A stretch of 64,000 bases of DNA from UBA11740 sp035635855 (GCA_035635855.1 DASQAF010000029.1:230289-294288), one strand, 5' to 3'; shown: positions 45,897 to 53,993, counted from the stretch's first letter. The notes: generated from the sequence alone by a model not told the origin. Translations and numbers: made by a program.

Positions 45897-46193
45897 ATGA
45901 TCTGGAATGTTAAGACACTAAAACGGGTAGCACACGCGACTGTACTAGGTTCGTCGCTGGTATTGGGACTGGCTGTCACAGCGAACGCCCAGGATCCCTA
46001 TTGGGGTCAGCGCGATTCTGGGAAGCGTCATCAAAAGCAGGAGAAACGCGAACTGAAGCTTCACCAGCGCCTGGAGCGTGAAGAGTTTGGTAACAGCGCA
46101 GCCCTGCGACGCCATCAGAAAGAGGAGCGTAACGATTTGAAACGACATCAGAAGCGAGAACGTCGATCGCGCGATCGCTGGTGGATGCCATAG
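45897..46193 (+). CDS. Small secreted basic protein with KRHQK repeats
   Basis: 98 residues, strong AAGGAGG site 6 bases before the ATG. Signal peptide (about 1-32, 'TVLGSSLVLGLAVTANA') then a short mature part made of repeats such as 'KRHQKQEKRELKLHQ', 'LRRHQKEERNDLKRHQKRER', ending 'RDRWWMP'. Strongly positive, His-rich, and probably one long helix. No family recognised; the design suggests binding to anionic polymers or metals, as speculation. Confidence 0.65.
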   Translation: MIWNVKTLKRVAHATVLGSSLVLGLAVTANAQDPYWGQRDSGKRHQKQEKRELKLHQRLEREEFGNSAALRRHQKEERNDLKRHQKRERRSRDRWWMP

Positions 46194-46270
46194 GGCCGAA
46201 ATCGTCACTACAGCAGTTTGTGTGAACGAGGAAACGCCCAAGTTAAGGGTGCCCGTTTGCTTTTCAAAGG

Positions 46271-47746
46271 TCAGGCATGAACTGCGGGACGCGCGTTCAA
46301 CGGATGCGTCTTCTGATATGTGTGCGCGAGATTCAGCAACCTGACTTCGCTCCAATACGGACCGAGGAGTTGCAAGCCGATCGGCAGCCCATCTTTCGAA
46401 AGTCCGCACGGGACGCTGATGCCGGGCACGCCCGCGAGGTTTGCGGTGACGGTGTAGATGTCGTTTAAGTACATGGCCAGAGGATCGTCAACCTTCTCGC
46501 CAAAAAGAAACGCGGGCGTTGGCGCGGTGGGCGTCAGCACGGCATCGCATTTCTCGAATGCTTTCGCAAAATCCTCGCTCATCAGCGCGCGGACTTTTTG
46601 CGCTTTGAGGTAATAAGCATCATAGTAACCGGCCGACAGTACGTAAGTGCCGAGCATGATCCGGCGCTTTACTTCCGGGCCGAAACCTTCATCACGTGTC
46701 CGGCGATACATGTCGCGCAGCGCCGGCGCCTCTTCGGCGCGAAAGCCGTAACGAACGCCATCATAGCGGGCCAGGTTCGATGACGCTTCCGCGGTGGCAA
46801 TGATGTAGTAAACCGCGATCGCGTATTTCGCATGCGGCAAATCGACATCAACAATCTCTGCGCCGAGATCGCGATAGACCGCGATTGCCTTTACCACGGC
46901 GCCTCGCACTTCGTCGTTAAGACCTTCGCCCAGCAGGGCGCGCGAAACGCCCAAGCGCACTCCGGTAATATCCTTGTCCAGCAAAGCTGAATATTCCGGT
47001 ACCGGCACATCAGCACTGGTGGCATCGTGCGGGTCTCGTCCGGCAATGACCTGAAGCAGAGCGGCGGCGTCTTGCGCCTCGCGCGCCAGCACTCCGATTT
47101 GATCGAGTGACGAGCCGAACGCTACCAGTCCGTAACGCGACACGCGGCCATACGTAGGTTTGATTCCAACCACGCCACACAGCGAGGCGGGCTGGCGCAC
47201 CGATCCGCCTGTGTCTGAGCCGAGAGCCACGGGAACGATGCCGGCAGCCACCGCCGCTGCCGATCCGCCGGAAGATCCGCCGGGTACACGCGAAGTGTCC
47301 CAGGGATTTTTCACTGGGCCAAAGGCTGAGTTCTCGTTGGACGATCCCATGGCAAACTCGTCGCAGTTGGTTTTGCCGATGATCACGGAACCTGCGTCGA
47401 GCAAACGTTGGATCGCGGTCGCGTTGTAGGGAGGATGGTAAGGCCCCAGAATGCGCGAGCCGCAGGAGGTCTGGAGGCCCCGCACACAGATGTTGTCTTT
47501 GATCGCGATGGGAATTCCCGCGAGAGGCATTGCCGGGAGCGCTTCCGCCTCGCCGGCGGTTTTTGATTTCATTGTCGCGTCGATTGTATCGGCGCGTTTC
47601 AGCGCGCCCTCCCGATCGATTTCCAGAAAAGCGTTGAGCGTGTCGTTCAACCTATCCGCCGCGTCGAGCGAGGATTCCGTCGCGACGCGCGCGGTAGTCT
47701 CGCCACGCGCGATACAGTCTCTGAGATTGATTAGACTTTCGCACAT
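46271..47746 (-). CDS. gatA: Asp-tRNA(Asn)/Glu-tRNA(Gln) amidotransferase subunit A
   Basis: 491 residues from the ATG at 47746 (a TTG three codons earlier is possible). Amidase signature: catalytic Lys in 'GIPIAIKDNIC', 'SRVPGGSSGGSAAAVAAG' and the nucleophile region 'LGSDTGGSVRQPAS'. It releases ammonia from glutamine for transamidation of misacylated Glu-tRNA(Gln) or Asp-tRNA(Asn). gatC lies upstream on the same strand, separated by two unrelated small genes. gatB is not in the window. Confidence 0.95.
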   Translation of the reverse strand: MCESLINLRDCIARGETTARVATESSLDAADRLNDTLNAFLEIDREGALKRADTIDATMKSKTAGEAEALPAMPLAGIPIAIKDNICVRGLQTSCGSRILGPYHPPYNATAIQRLLDAGSVIIGKTNCDEFAMGSSNENSAFGPVKNPWDTSRVPGGSSGGSAAAVAAGIVPVALGSDTGGSVRQPASLCGVVGIKPTYGRVSRYGLVAFGSSLDQIGVLAREAQDAAALLQVIAGRDPHDATSADVPVPEYSALLDKDITGVRLGVSRALLGEGLNDEVRGAVVKAIAVYRDLGAEIVDVDLPHAKYAIAVYYIIATAEASSNLARYDGVRYGFRAEEAPALRDMYRRTRDEGFGPEVKRRIMLGTYVLSAGYYDAYYLKAQKVRALMSEDFAKAFEKCDAVLTPTAPTPAFLFGEKVDDPLAMYLNDIYTVTANLAGVPGISVPCGLSKDGLPIGLQLLGPYWSEVRLLNLAHTYQKTHPLNARPAVHA

Positions 47747-47776
47747 AATGGGCAACAGGAAACTTCAGGCGCTTGT

Positions 47777-48283
47777 CTATCTTCCGGCTAGCGGCTCTGC
47801 AAACTCTCGCGATAGTTCCACAACCCAGTCCCTCTGTTCCGGAGTTTCTGGAACGGGCAATCCGCGTGCAGCGCTCACCAGCCGAAACGCCGTTGCCGGA
47901 TCAATTCCTGACATGACCAAAAGGCTGGAAGCAATCAGACCTGATCTTCCGATCCCCTGGCGACAATGAATAGCTACGTTTTCCCCAGCCACCAGAGCGT
48001 CGTGCAGTTTGCCGATGAATTTCTGAGCTACCTTCGGTGAATCCGGAACGCCAAGGTCGTGAATTGGAAACTCGGAGAACCGCAGCCCGTGCTGCCGGCT
48101 AAGATCCGCTTCCCGATTTAACCCGAGTTCCTGCAATTCGTCTCTGGTTAACAGCGATACCACTAGATCGAAACCGGCATCTTTCAATGCGCGCATCTGA
48201 TCGTCCAGCCAATCGCCGCCACGCGGACGCGGAACAATGGCAAGCTGGCCGGCCCAAGGTCCTTCAATAAGATAATTGGTCAT
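47777..48283 (-). CDS. Dual-specificity/tyrosine protein phosphatase
   Basis: 168 residues. The P-loop is 'IHCRQGIGRSGLIAS', the CxxGxxRS signature with catalytic Cys and Arg. An aspartate general acid is likely in 'FPIHDLGVPDSP', preceding the loop by about 35 residues as usual. It hydrolyses phosphate from Tyr/Ser/Thr or another small substrate. It lies between the ParB-like gene (6 bases) and gatA (30 bases) in one minus-strand operon. Confidence 0.88.
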   Translation of the reverse strand: MTNYLIEGPWAGQLAIVPRPRGGDWLDDQMRALKDAGFDLVVSLLTRDELQELGLNREADLSRQHGLRFSEFPIHDLGVPDSPKVAQKFIGKLHDALVAGENVAIHCRQGIGRSGLIASSLLVMSGIDPATAFRLVSAARGLPVPETPEQRDWVVELSREFAEPLAGR

Positions 48284-48289
48284 AGATAC

Positions 48290-48529
48290 TTAACTCTTTG
48301 GCACGATCTCTCGCGGCAGGGAATCGACGTCGATTCCCCGCTCGCGCAAAACTTTGATGCGATGATGACCTTCGATAAGAGTACCATCGGGTCTCGCCTT
48401 TAAAGAACACGACTGTCCTGCTTTGAGGGAATTCATGATCTGCTCATTGGATAGCTTACGAAACTGTTCGAGCTTTACCAGATTTAGCGAACTCTCAGCG
48501 TGCAATGACTTAAGTGGTGGCTGTTCCAA
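48290..48529 (-). CDS. Short ParB/Sulfiredoxin-fold protein
   Basis: 79 residues. 'RPDGTLIEGHHRIKVLRERG' is the ParB N-terminal (ParB/Srx) nucleotide-binding loop, but the DNA-binding helices of true ParB are absent. Six bases from the phosphatase start, so the pair is likely co-translated and may work together. Role unknown. Confidence 0.65.
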   Translation of the reverse strand: MEQPPLKSLHAESSLNLVKLEQFRKLSNEQIMNSLKAGQSCSLKARPDGTLIEGHHRIKVLRERGIDVDSLPREIVPKS

Positions 48530-48556
48530 AATGAGCCTCTAGATCTTGAACAGAAA

Positions 48557-48856
48557 TCAGCCCAGCACTTTCGGCACGCGAAAATATCCCTCTGCCGGAT
48601 CAGGGGCTTGATCGAGTGCCAGCGCTTGTCCCAAACACGGTTGCACCTGGTCCGGTCTTGACGATTCCGTCCGTTCGCCTTCAGGAGTCAAACCGCCCAG
48701 AGCCGGTTCGATGGCGCTGGTGTCGATTTCGTTGAGTTGCTCGACATAGGTGACAATCTCAGCGATCTGCGGCGCAAAGATGCGGCGCTCTTCAGCGGTG
48801 ATCTCCAGATGAGCCAGTTGGGCAATCTTTTCAATGTCAGCTTCCGAAATAGGCAT
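48557..48856 (-). CDS. gatC: Glu-tRNA(Gln) amidotransferase subunit C
   Basis: 99 residues. 'IAQLAHLEITAEERRIFAPQ' and 'IVTYVEQLNEIDTSAIEP' are typical of GatC, the clamp that holds GatA and GatB together; the tail 'EGYFRVPKVLG' matches the family end. It starts 17 bases after the dciA stop and belongs to the dciA-gatC-ParB-like-phosphatase-gatA run. Confidence 0.92.
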   Translation of the reverse strand: MPISEADIEKIAQLAHLEITAEERRIFAPQIAEIVTYVEQLNEIDTSAIEPALGGLTPEGERTESSRPDQVQPCLGQALALDQAPDPAEGYFRVPKVLG

Positions 48857-48873
48857 GATCGTTCAGGTTCAAA

Positions 48874-49338
48874 TCAAGGCTGCTTTCCTTCTCGTCGATT
48901 GATACAGTTTGCCGCGGCGCGCACAAAGCGCTGCCGCAGGTCAGGGTCAGTGATGTTGCCGGCTGCTGCCAGCACCTCCGCGGGAATCGGCGTCCGTCCT
49001 TCAGACGACGAAACCTTGTCTGGCCAGGTCCTGGCGCGGGCCTTCGCGACCGTTGCCGGATCGATGCGGAATTCGATAAAGTCAACGACCGGACCATCGA
49101 GCAGTTGATTGATCCGAAACAGAAGTTCGGCGGCCATCATCTGTAGTTGCTTTTGCCAGATCGGATCGGCGACAGCAACAACCAAAGTTTTGCGAAAAAG
49201 TCTAAACGGCACCGCGTGAGGACGCAGTCCTTCGCCGGCTGCGCGCGTCCAGGCGATCCGCGCTGCGATTTCAGCCATCTCGGGATTTGTCCCAGTGGCT
49301 TTCAGAAGTTTCGGTAACAAGCGGGCCAGGTCAATCAT
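48874..49338 (-). CDS. dciA: DciA-like (DUF721) helicase-loading protein
   Basis: 154 residues from the ATG at 49338; the frame is open 13 codons further. 'AARIAWTRAAGEGLRPHAVP' and 'KTLVVAVADPIWQKQLQMM' followed by 'FRINQLLDG' form the KH-like DUF721 core of DciA, which helps load the replicative helicase in bacteria without DnaC. The C-terminal 50 residues are unstructured with a helical end. First gene of the gatC-gatA run. Confidence 0.75.
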   Translation of the reverse strand: MIDLARLLPKLLKATGTNPEMAEIAARIAWTRAAGEGLRPHAVPFRLFRKTLVVAVADPIWQKQLQMMAAELLFRINQLLDGPVVDFIEFRIDPATVAKARARTWPDKVSSSEGRTPIPAEVLAAAGNITDPDLRQRFVRAAANCINRREGKQP

Positions 49339-49489
49339 GGTTTCGCGTTCAGACTGCCGAGCAGAACCGAACCTCAAATAATGTGTACACAGTCTGCCAG
49401 TGCGAGTTTTGCAGTTTAATGGAAGACAACTGAAACAACCAAGTTAGTAGGCTTCAGATGGTTGATTTAAGTAGCCAGCAGCGGAGAAC

Positions 49490-50074
49490 ATGCGAATGAT
49501 CGTGATGCCAAAGCTCATCCTTGCCTCAGCAAGTCCGCGTCGCGCAGAAATCCTGCGCGCCGCCGGCTGGTCGTTTGAGGCCCTGCCCGCGAACATCGAC
49601 GAATCACGTCATGGTCACGAGGACGCGCCAACATACGTCAAAAGAGTTGCGCGGGCCAAAGCCGAGGTCGTGACTCCGCACGTTACTGGCGCGACGGTGG
49701 TGGGCGCTGATACTGTAGTGGTTGTCGATGGAGAGATTCTGGGAAAGCCGCGTGACGAGGAAGATGCGCGTCGGATGCTGCGACTGTTGCAGGGTCGCTG
49801 GCACCAGGTGTTAACGGGAGTCGCAGTCTTCAACGGAAAGTTTGGCCAGCCGCGGGTCGCTCATGAAGTTACCGAAGTGAGGTTCGCTGAGATGGACGAA
49901 GCTGAAGTCGGTTGGTACGTTGCCACCGGCGAGCCCATGGACAAGGCCGGCGCCTACGCAATCCAGGGGCTCGGGGCACGATTCATCAAAGGAATCAAAG
50001 GCGACTATTCCAATGTCGTGGGTTTGCCGGTGCGTTTGCTTTATGAGCTGATCATGGCAGAAGCCCGACCGTGA
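49490..50074 (+). CDS. maf: Maf-family nucleoside triphosphate pyrophosphatase
   Basis: 194 residues. 'LILASASPRRAEIL' is the phosphate-binding motif, 'VGADTVVVVDGEILGKPRDE' the metal/base site and 'GRWHQVLTGVAV' follows. Maf proteins hydrolyse unusual nucleoside triphosphates such as dTTP/UTP or modified bases. Several in-frame starts compete (49490, 49496, 49505); the ATG at 49496 has GGAG at the best spacing. The last codons and the stop (GAAGCCCGACCGTGA) are the dispersed repeat unit. Confidence 0.9.
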   Translation: MRMIVMPKLILASASPRRAEILRAAGWSFEALPANIDESRHGHEDAPTYVKRVARAKAEVVTPHVTGATVVGADTVVVVDGEILGKPRDEEDARRMLRLLQGRWHQVLTGVAVFNGKFGQPRVAHEVTEVRFAEMDEAEVGWYVATGEPMDKAGAYAIQGLGARFIKGIKGDYSNVVGLPVRLLYELIMAEARP

Positions 50075-50080
50075 GTGAGC
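50058..50080 (+). repeat. Repeat unit supplying the maf stop codon
   Basis: CAGAAGCCCGACCGTGAGTG matches the left end of the element at 16949-17085 and the copies at 36709 and 36783. The TGA of maf is inside it. Confidence 0.7.
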
Positions 50081-50095
50081 CAATTGTTAGGGTGG

Positions 50096-50620
50096 TTATA
50101 AGATCTTATCCAATCGTGCCGACAACTGAGTCGCCAGGTTCGCGTTCGGATCCATACCACCGATCGTGGCGGCAATGTTCCCGTGCTTATCGATGATCAC
50201 CACCGACGGTAACTGATCGACCCCCAGCTTCTTCGAAACCACGCCATCCGGATCTCGCAGGACTGCCGCTTTATATTTGCGGGCTAATTCGCGAAGTTGT
50301 TCATCCGAAGCGTAGTTCTTCGATTTCGGAGACTCTGATTCAGTACTAACCCAATAAACAGCGACGCCTCGACCAGCGTATTGATCGGCGAGTTTCTTTA
50401 CAGCTTCCATCTGATTTTTGGTCAGCGGCAACCACGACGCGCCAAACGCCAGCACGACCACCTCGCCGCGCAAGCTCTCGGACGTCACCGCCGGGCCGTC
50501 GACGGCGCGGAAAGAAAAATCCGCCGTTCGATCCTGGGCCCAGGCCGGAACTGAAGCGAACGCGGTAAGCGTGAAGAGAAAGGTAACGACCACACCGACT
50601 CTTCGAATATTGGTTAACAT
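50096..50620 (-). CDS. TlpA/AhpC-like thioredoxin-fold protein lacking the CxxC
   Basis: 174 residues from the ATG at 50620, which has AAAGGAG 6 bases upstream. Signal peptide ('VVVTFLFTLTAFASVPAWA') then a TlpA fold: 'FSFRAVDGPAVTSESLRGEV', 'VVLAFGASWLPLTKNQMEAV', and the cis-Pro loop 'GVDQLPSVVIIDKHGNI'. The active-site position reads 'SWLPLT' where relatives have 'WCPPC', so both redox cysteines are missing and ordinary thiol exchange is impossible. It is secreted to the periplasm and perhaps acts as a binding or chaperone variant. Confidence 0.82.
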   Translation of the reverse strand: MLTNIRRVGVVVTFLFTLTAFASVPAWAQDRTADFSFRAVDGPAVTSESLRGEVVVLAFGASWLPLTKNQMEAVKKLADQYAGRGVAVYWVSTESESPKSKNYASDEQLRELARKYKAAVLRDPDGVVSKKLGVDQLPSVVIIDKHGNIAATIGGMDPNANLATQLSARLDKIL

Positions 50621-50737
50621 TAAAGCTCCTTTGTTCGTCGTCTGCCTTACACCTGGCGTTAGACGACCATGCAACACGGCTTAGATGAGCCTGGAGGCGG
50701 TCTCGTTGGACTTGGCTGATAACCGGCCGAATATCGC

Positions 50738-51349
50738 TCAAATACGCGCCGGCGCGGCGCCAAAGACATCCTGGTGCAGCCGCAGGTAATCTTCCCACGT
50801 GTCCATATCTCGCGCAACGTAAGGCGAATCGACAGGCACGCGCCGCACCTCCTCGGGATGTGCGGCGAACACCGCGCGCAAACCTCTCCGGGGATCCAGC
50901 GTCAGGAGTTCGTGGCGATAGACTAGATCAATTAAGACAGGATGTCCGCCGCGACCGTGGTATTCCGGCTGAATGAATTTGGCGCCTTGATTCCATTCGT
51001 TGATTAGCAGAGTGATGACGTCAGAAGGCACAGCCGGATGATCGACCAGGCTAATGAGTAACGCCTTTGCGTTCCAGTTGATCAGTTCGACTCCGCGGGC
51101 GATGGAAGCGCTCATCTCGCTGTCTGGATCGGGATTTAAGGCGAAGGTTATGTTTAGATTCCTTAGTTGTGCCCGGACTTCTTCGGCGCGATGTCCCACG
51201 ACTACGACGATGCTTTCAATTCCGGCTGTACGCAGATTGTTGAGGCAACTTTCAATCACCGTGGTCTCGCCGAAGGGCAGCAGCGGCTTGAACGCGCCCA
51301 TGCGGCGAGAGCGCCCGGCGGCGAGAAGGATAGCGGCGATCTCATTCAC
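50738..51349 (-). CDS. MobA/MocA-like nucleotidyltransferase
   Basis: 203 residues from the GTG at 51349; the frame is open further but into a repeat. 'AAILLAAGRSRRMGAFKPLL' is the NTP-binding loop with the Lys; 'VDHPAVPSDVITLL', 'GRGGHPVLI' and 'RDMDTWEDY' complete the molybdenum cofactor cytidylyl/guanylyltransferase pattern. Next to the FAD subunit of the molybdenum enzyme (95 bases) on the same strand, it most likely makes the dinucleotide form of the cofactor for that enzyme. Confidence 0.85.
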   Translation of the reverse strand: MNEIAAILLAAGRSRRMGAFKPLLPFGETTVIESCLNNLRTAGIESIVVVVGHRAEEVRAQLRNLNITFALNPDPDSEMSASIARGVELINWNAKALLISLVDHPAVPSDVITLLINEWNQGAKFIQPEYHGRGGHPVLIDLVYRHELLTLDPRRGLRAVFAAHPEEVRRVPVDSPYVARDMDTWEDYLRLHQDVFGAAPARI

Positions 51350-51360
51350 GCGAAGAAGAT

Positions 51361-51442
51361 AACCACAAAGACACCAAGACACAAAGAATTCAAACCCGAA
51401 ATGGTGAAAAGGTTTTCTTGGTGACTTAGTGTCTTTGTGGTT
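51361..51442. repeat. Inverted repeat between FAD subunit and MocA-like genes
   Basis: The arms at 51361-51388 and 51415-51442 are complementary words of AACCACAAAGACACCAAG type, a family dispersed in many phyla. It reaches the stop of the FAD subunit gene. Confidence 0.7.
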
Positions 51443-51444
51443 AA

Positions 51445-52470
51445 TCAGGCCAGTAATTCTCTTAAGGCGCGCAGCGTGTACTGCCGGGTCATCTGTTTGC
51501 GCCAGTTCATTACGAAATCAGTGTTATCCAGCGGCCGTGCTTTGTTATAGCAGGCTTCGGCGGCGGCCTGAATGTGATCATCGTCAAACGGCTGGCCGAT
51601 CAACTCTCGTTCAGCTTCCGTTACCTGTATGGGTGAGGGCGCGATCGCGCCGAGGACGATTCTGGCGTCAGCGATAACCCGGTCGCTACCGCTCCCGGTA
51701 CTGACACTCTGCTTGCTATCGTGAGCGCTTTCGTAGTGGATGCATGCCGCTACGCCGAGGACCGGGAAATCGAAAGCGCCGCGGCGGCGAAGCTTCTGAT
51801 ACGAAGCGCGCCAGCCGTTCGTCGGCGGCAAATGAATGTCTACCAGCAATTCGTCGGGCCGCTTCTTGAGATAGTCGATGCCGTCGTCGTTATAGAATCC
51901 GGCCGCGTCAACCATCCGCTCGCCCAGAGTCGAAGCCAGACGAAACTTCGCGCCGATTGCCACCATCACCGGCACCAGATCGGAAGACTGCACGGCCCAG
52001 CATTTCGAGCTGCCGGGCGCCACCCAACAAACGTCGCCGTCTTTCTTGAGACAAAAATTGATGCCTTTGCGCCATTCGTAGTTCTGGTCGTAGTAATTGC
52101 AGCGCGTATCCAGCAAGAGGTTGCCGCCAATCGTTCCCATGTTGCGCAGGATCGGCGTGGAGATGGTGCGCGCGGCGCTTGAGACTACCGGATAGTCGCG
52201 TTTGATAATCTCGTTCTCACAAATATCCGTCAGCGTGACTGACGCCCCAATTACCAACCCCTGAACTCCGGCCCCTGTCACTTGGTTCAGTTCAGGAAGA
52301 CGCATGACTGAGATAACCGTGCGCGGCGTCTGTTGCCTGCGCTTCATATTCGGATAGAGATCGGTCCCGCCGGCGACAAACTGCGCTTCGGGCCCGGCGT
52401 CGCCGATAATCTTTACCGCCTCCGCGATGGAGCGCGGCGTGCGGTAATCGAATTTGGGAAGACGCATCAT
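51445..52470 (-). CDS. FAD subunit with extra [4Fe-4S] loop, HcrB-like
   Basis: 341 residues. 'FVAGGTDLYPNMK' and 'RNMGTIGGNLLLDTRCNYYD' bind FAD as in CoxM/HcrB. An inserted loop (about 120-165) has four cysteines: 'TRCNYY', 'NFCLKKDGDVCWV' and 'SSKCWAV'. This is the arrangement that ligates the extra [4Fe-4S] cluster in the beta subunit of 4-hydroxybenzoyl-CoA reductase. That makes it the best match in the window to the subunits at 27612-30848, though 21 kb away and on the other strand. Residues 'SVSTGSGSDRV' (about 255-265) are encoded by a dispersed repeat unit (51678-51707). The MocA-like gene follows. Confidence 0.9.
   Translation of the reverse strand: MMRLPKFDYRTPRSIAEAVKIIGDAGPEAQFVAGGTDLYPNMKRRQQTPRTVISVMRLPELNQVTGAGVQGLVIGASVTLTDICENEIIKRDYPVVSSAARTISTPILRNMGTIGGNLLLDTRCNYYDQNYEWRKGINFCLKKDGDVCWVAPGSSKCWAVQSSDLVPVMVAIGAKFRLASTLGERMVDAAGFYNDDGIDYLKKRPDELLVDIHLPPTNGWRASYQKLRRRGAFDFPVLGVAACIHYESAHDSKQSVSTGSGSDRVIADARIVLGAIAPSPIQVTEAERELIGQPFDDDHIQAAAEACYNKARPLDNTDFVMNWRKQMTRQYTLRALRELLA
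51678..51707 (-). repeat. Repeat unit inside the FAD subunit gene
   Basis: The minus strand reads GTGTCAGTACCGGGAGCGGT followed by AGCGACCGGG, in frame. It is the same unit as 43722-43747 and the ends of 29574-29698. Confidence 0.7.
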
Positions 52471-52509
52471 AAGATTGAGAATCGGCTAACTAATCGCTGT
52501 TCAGAATAT

Positions 52510-53490
52510 TTACAATCGCCTCCAATCGATTAGTATGTTTAGACTCTGATTGTCTTTCAGAGGGATTACTAGTTTCTTCCCTCGCAAAATGCTCACCTGA
52601 TTTGTAAAAGACGTCTTGTTATACTGTTGTCCTTCGAAAAGATCGCAGCGGTGCTTTATCTCCCGGAAAATCCCACACATCAATTCGATTCCTTGATTAC
52701 GAGTCAATATATAGTTTTTCGAGTCTCCCCACTCGTCCGAAAAAACCGCTTTGAATGCCGAGAAATAGGCAGAAAAAATCCCAATTTGTTGCCCGGTAGT
52801 CTTTTTATAGAGAACTCCGCCGTTTGCGATATGCGGCTTTAGGTTTTTGAAGAGGTTTGTGTTTTTCACCCATTTGTTTTTGTCCTCCGGCAGAAACTGT
52901 ATCTTGTCTCGCAAGGGTGAATCTGTACTCCGGTCCAGGCCCTTGATCACTTCATAGACCCTCTCATCATCTTGAGCAAGACTCTTGGTTCCGGCCATCA
53001 AATCAAGCAAGAGCCGCTCGTCGACCTTCACCTGCTTTGAATTAATATCAATGAAGATTTTTCCGCGCACGTTCTCATTAATGTTGTGAACGGCAATTAC
53101 AGCCAAATCGAACTCAGTGCTTCCAGCGTGTTCAAATCCCTTCACGCGATGCTGGCCGTCCAAGATGTATGCGATTTTTGGCTCAGCGACCTTGTCCGGG
53201 TCCGGTATGGTTATTGTAACCACGTCAGGATTGGCTGTCGGCTCTATTTGAACCTCATCCTTCAGATCTAAAACAATTGCGTTCGGCAATAGCGAGTTCT
53301 CCTCCTGTATCCATAAGCCAATCTCGCGTGCCCGCGATTCACTGTAGACTCGCTGCAATTCGTCGGGGTTCTCCTTCGAACGTGGCGTGACGTAAGTAAT
53401 CCTCCTCAAGAGAGTAGAGTTCATCTTGAATAAATACAGTTCCTTGTCCTTCTGCCTTAGAACGGTTGCAGGGATTCTAATGTCAGCCAT
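52510..53490 (-). CDS. DGQHR-domain protein (DndB-like)
   Basis: 326 residues. The signature 'YILDGQHRVKGF' (about 107-118) and the following 'FDLAVIAVHNINENVRGKIF' and 'DINSKQVKVDERLLLDLMAG' define the DGQHR/DndB family, known from DNA phosphorothioation and other DNA-modification or defence loci. It overlaps the HNH nuclease gene by 34 bases, so the two are translated together. The region is visibly AT-richer than its neighbours, suggesting transfer. No dndC-E or sspBCD genes are in the window. Confidence 0.82.
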   Translation of the reverse strand: MADIRIPATVLRQKDKELYLFKMNSTLLRRITYVTPRSKENPDELQRVYSESRAREIGLWIQEENSLLPNAIVLDLKDEVQIEPTANPDVVTITIPDPDKVAEPKIAYILDGQHRVKGFEHAGSTEFDLAVIAVHNINENVRGKIFIDINSKQVKVDERLLLDLMAGTKSLAQDDERVYEVIKGLDRSTDSPLRDKIQFLPEDKNKWVKNTNLFKNLKPHIANGGVLYKKTTGQQIGIFSAYFSAFKAVFSDEWGDSKNYILTRNQGIELMCGIFREIKHRCDLFEGQQYNKTSFTNQVSILRGKKLVIPLKDNQSLNILIDWRRL

Positions 53491-53993
53491 ATGCCACTCC
53501 TTTCGAGCTTGTTAGACTTGGACAGGTTACACTGCTCACAAAGAAACTTCAGATTCTCAAACTTAGAGTCACCGCCTTTGGAGGCTGGGATCGAATGATC
53601 GATGTGCAACTTGACCTCGGGAGGAGCCTTGCCACAAGATGAATTCGAGCACCTCAAAGGTGAATTGATCAGCAGACGAATCAGTTCTTCGTAGGTAATC
53701 GGTTTCCTGTAGTGTCTTTCAATCGCCTTAATTACTCGGTCATAGAGTCTGCTAATGTTTTCCACATCCCACTTTAGTCTGGTCCTTTTCTCGACTGCGT
53801 CTTTGAACTGAGACAATCCGGTGGGTACAGAGCGTAGGCCTAATATCCAGCTCTTGTCTTCTGAAAAGGTTGTTACAAGGTGTTCAAGTAAGCACCAGTT
53901 GAGGTAATCGAGTAAATCACTCTCGTCCACTCCCAGTGCATAGACCAAAACTGAGAAGTCTCTGGCTGTTGTCTTATTCAGTGACGTCTTCAA
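53457..53993 (-). CDS. HNH endonuclease
   Basis: 178 residues. The C-terminal HNH domain has 'RCSNSSCGKAPP', 'LHIDHSIPASKGGDSKFENL' and 'FLCEQCNLSKSNK': the Cys pairs hold zinc and the His-Asn-His set cuts DNA. The helical N-terminal part (1-100) is not recognised. It overlaps the 65-residue gene by 20 bases and the DGQHR gene by 34 bases, forming a compact trio. Confidence 0.85.
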   Translation of the reverse strand: MKTSLNKTTARDFSVLVYALGVDESDLLDYLNWCLLEHLVTTFSEDKSWILGLRSVPTGLSQFKDAVEKRTRLKWDVENISRLYDRVIKAIERHYRKPITYEELIRLLINSPLRCSNSSCGKAPPEVKLHIDHSIPASKGGDSKFENLKFLCEQCNLSKSNKLERSGIWLTLESLQPF

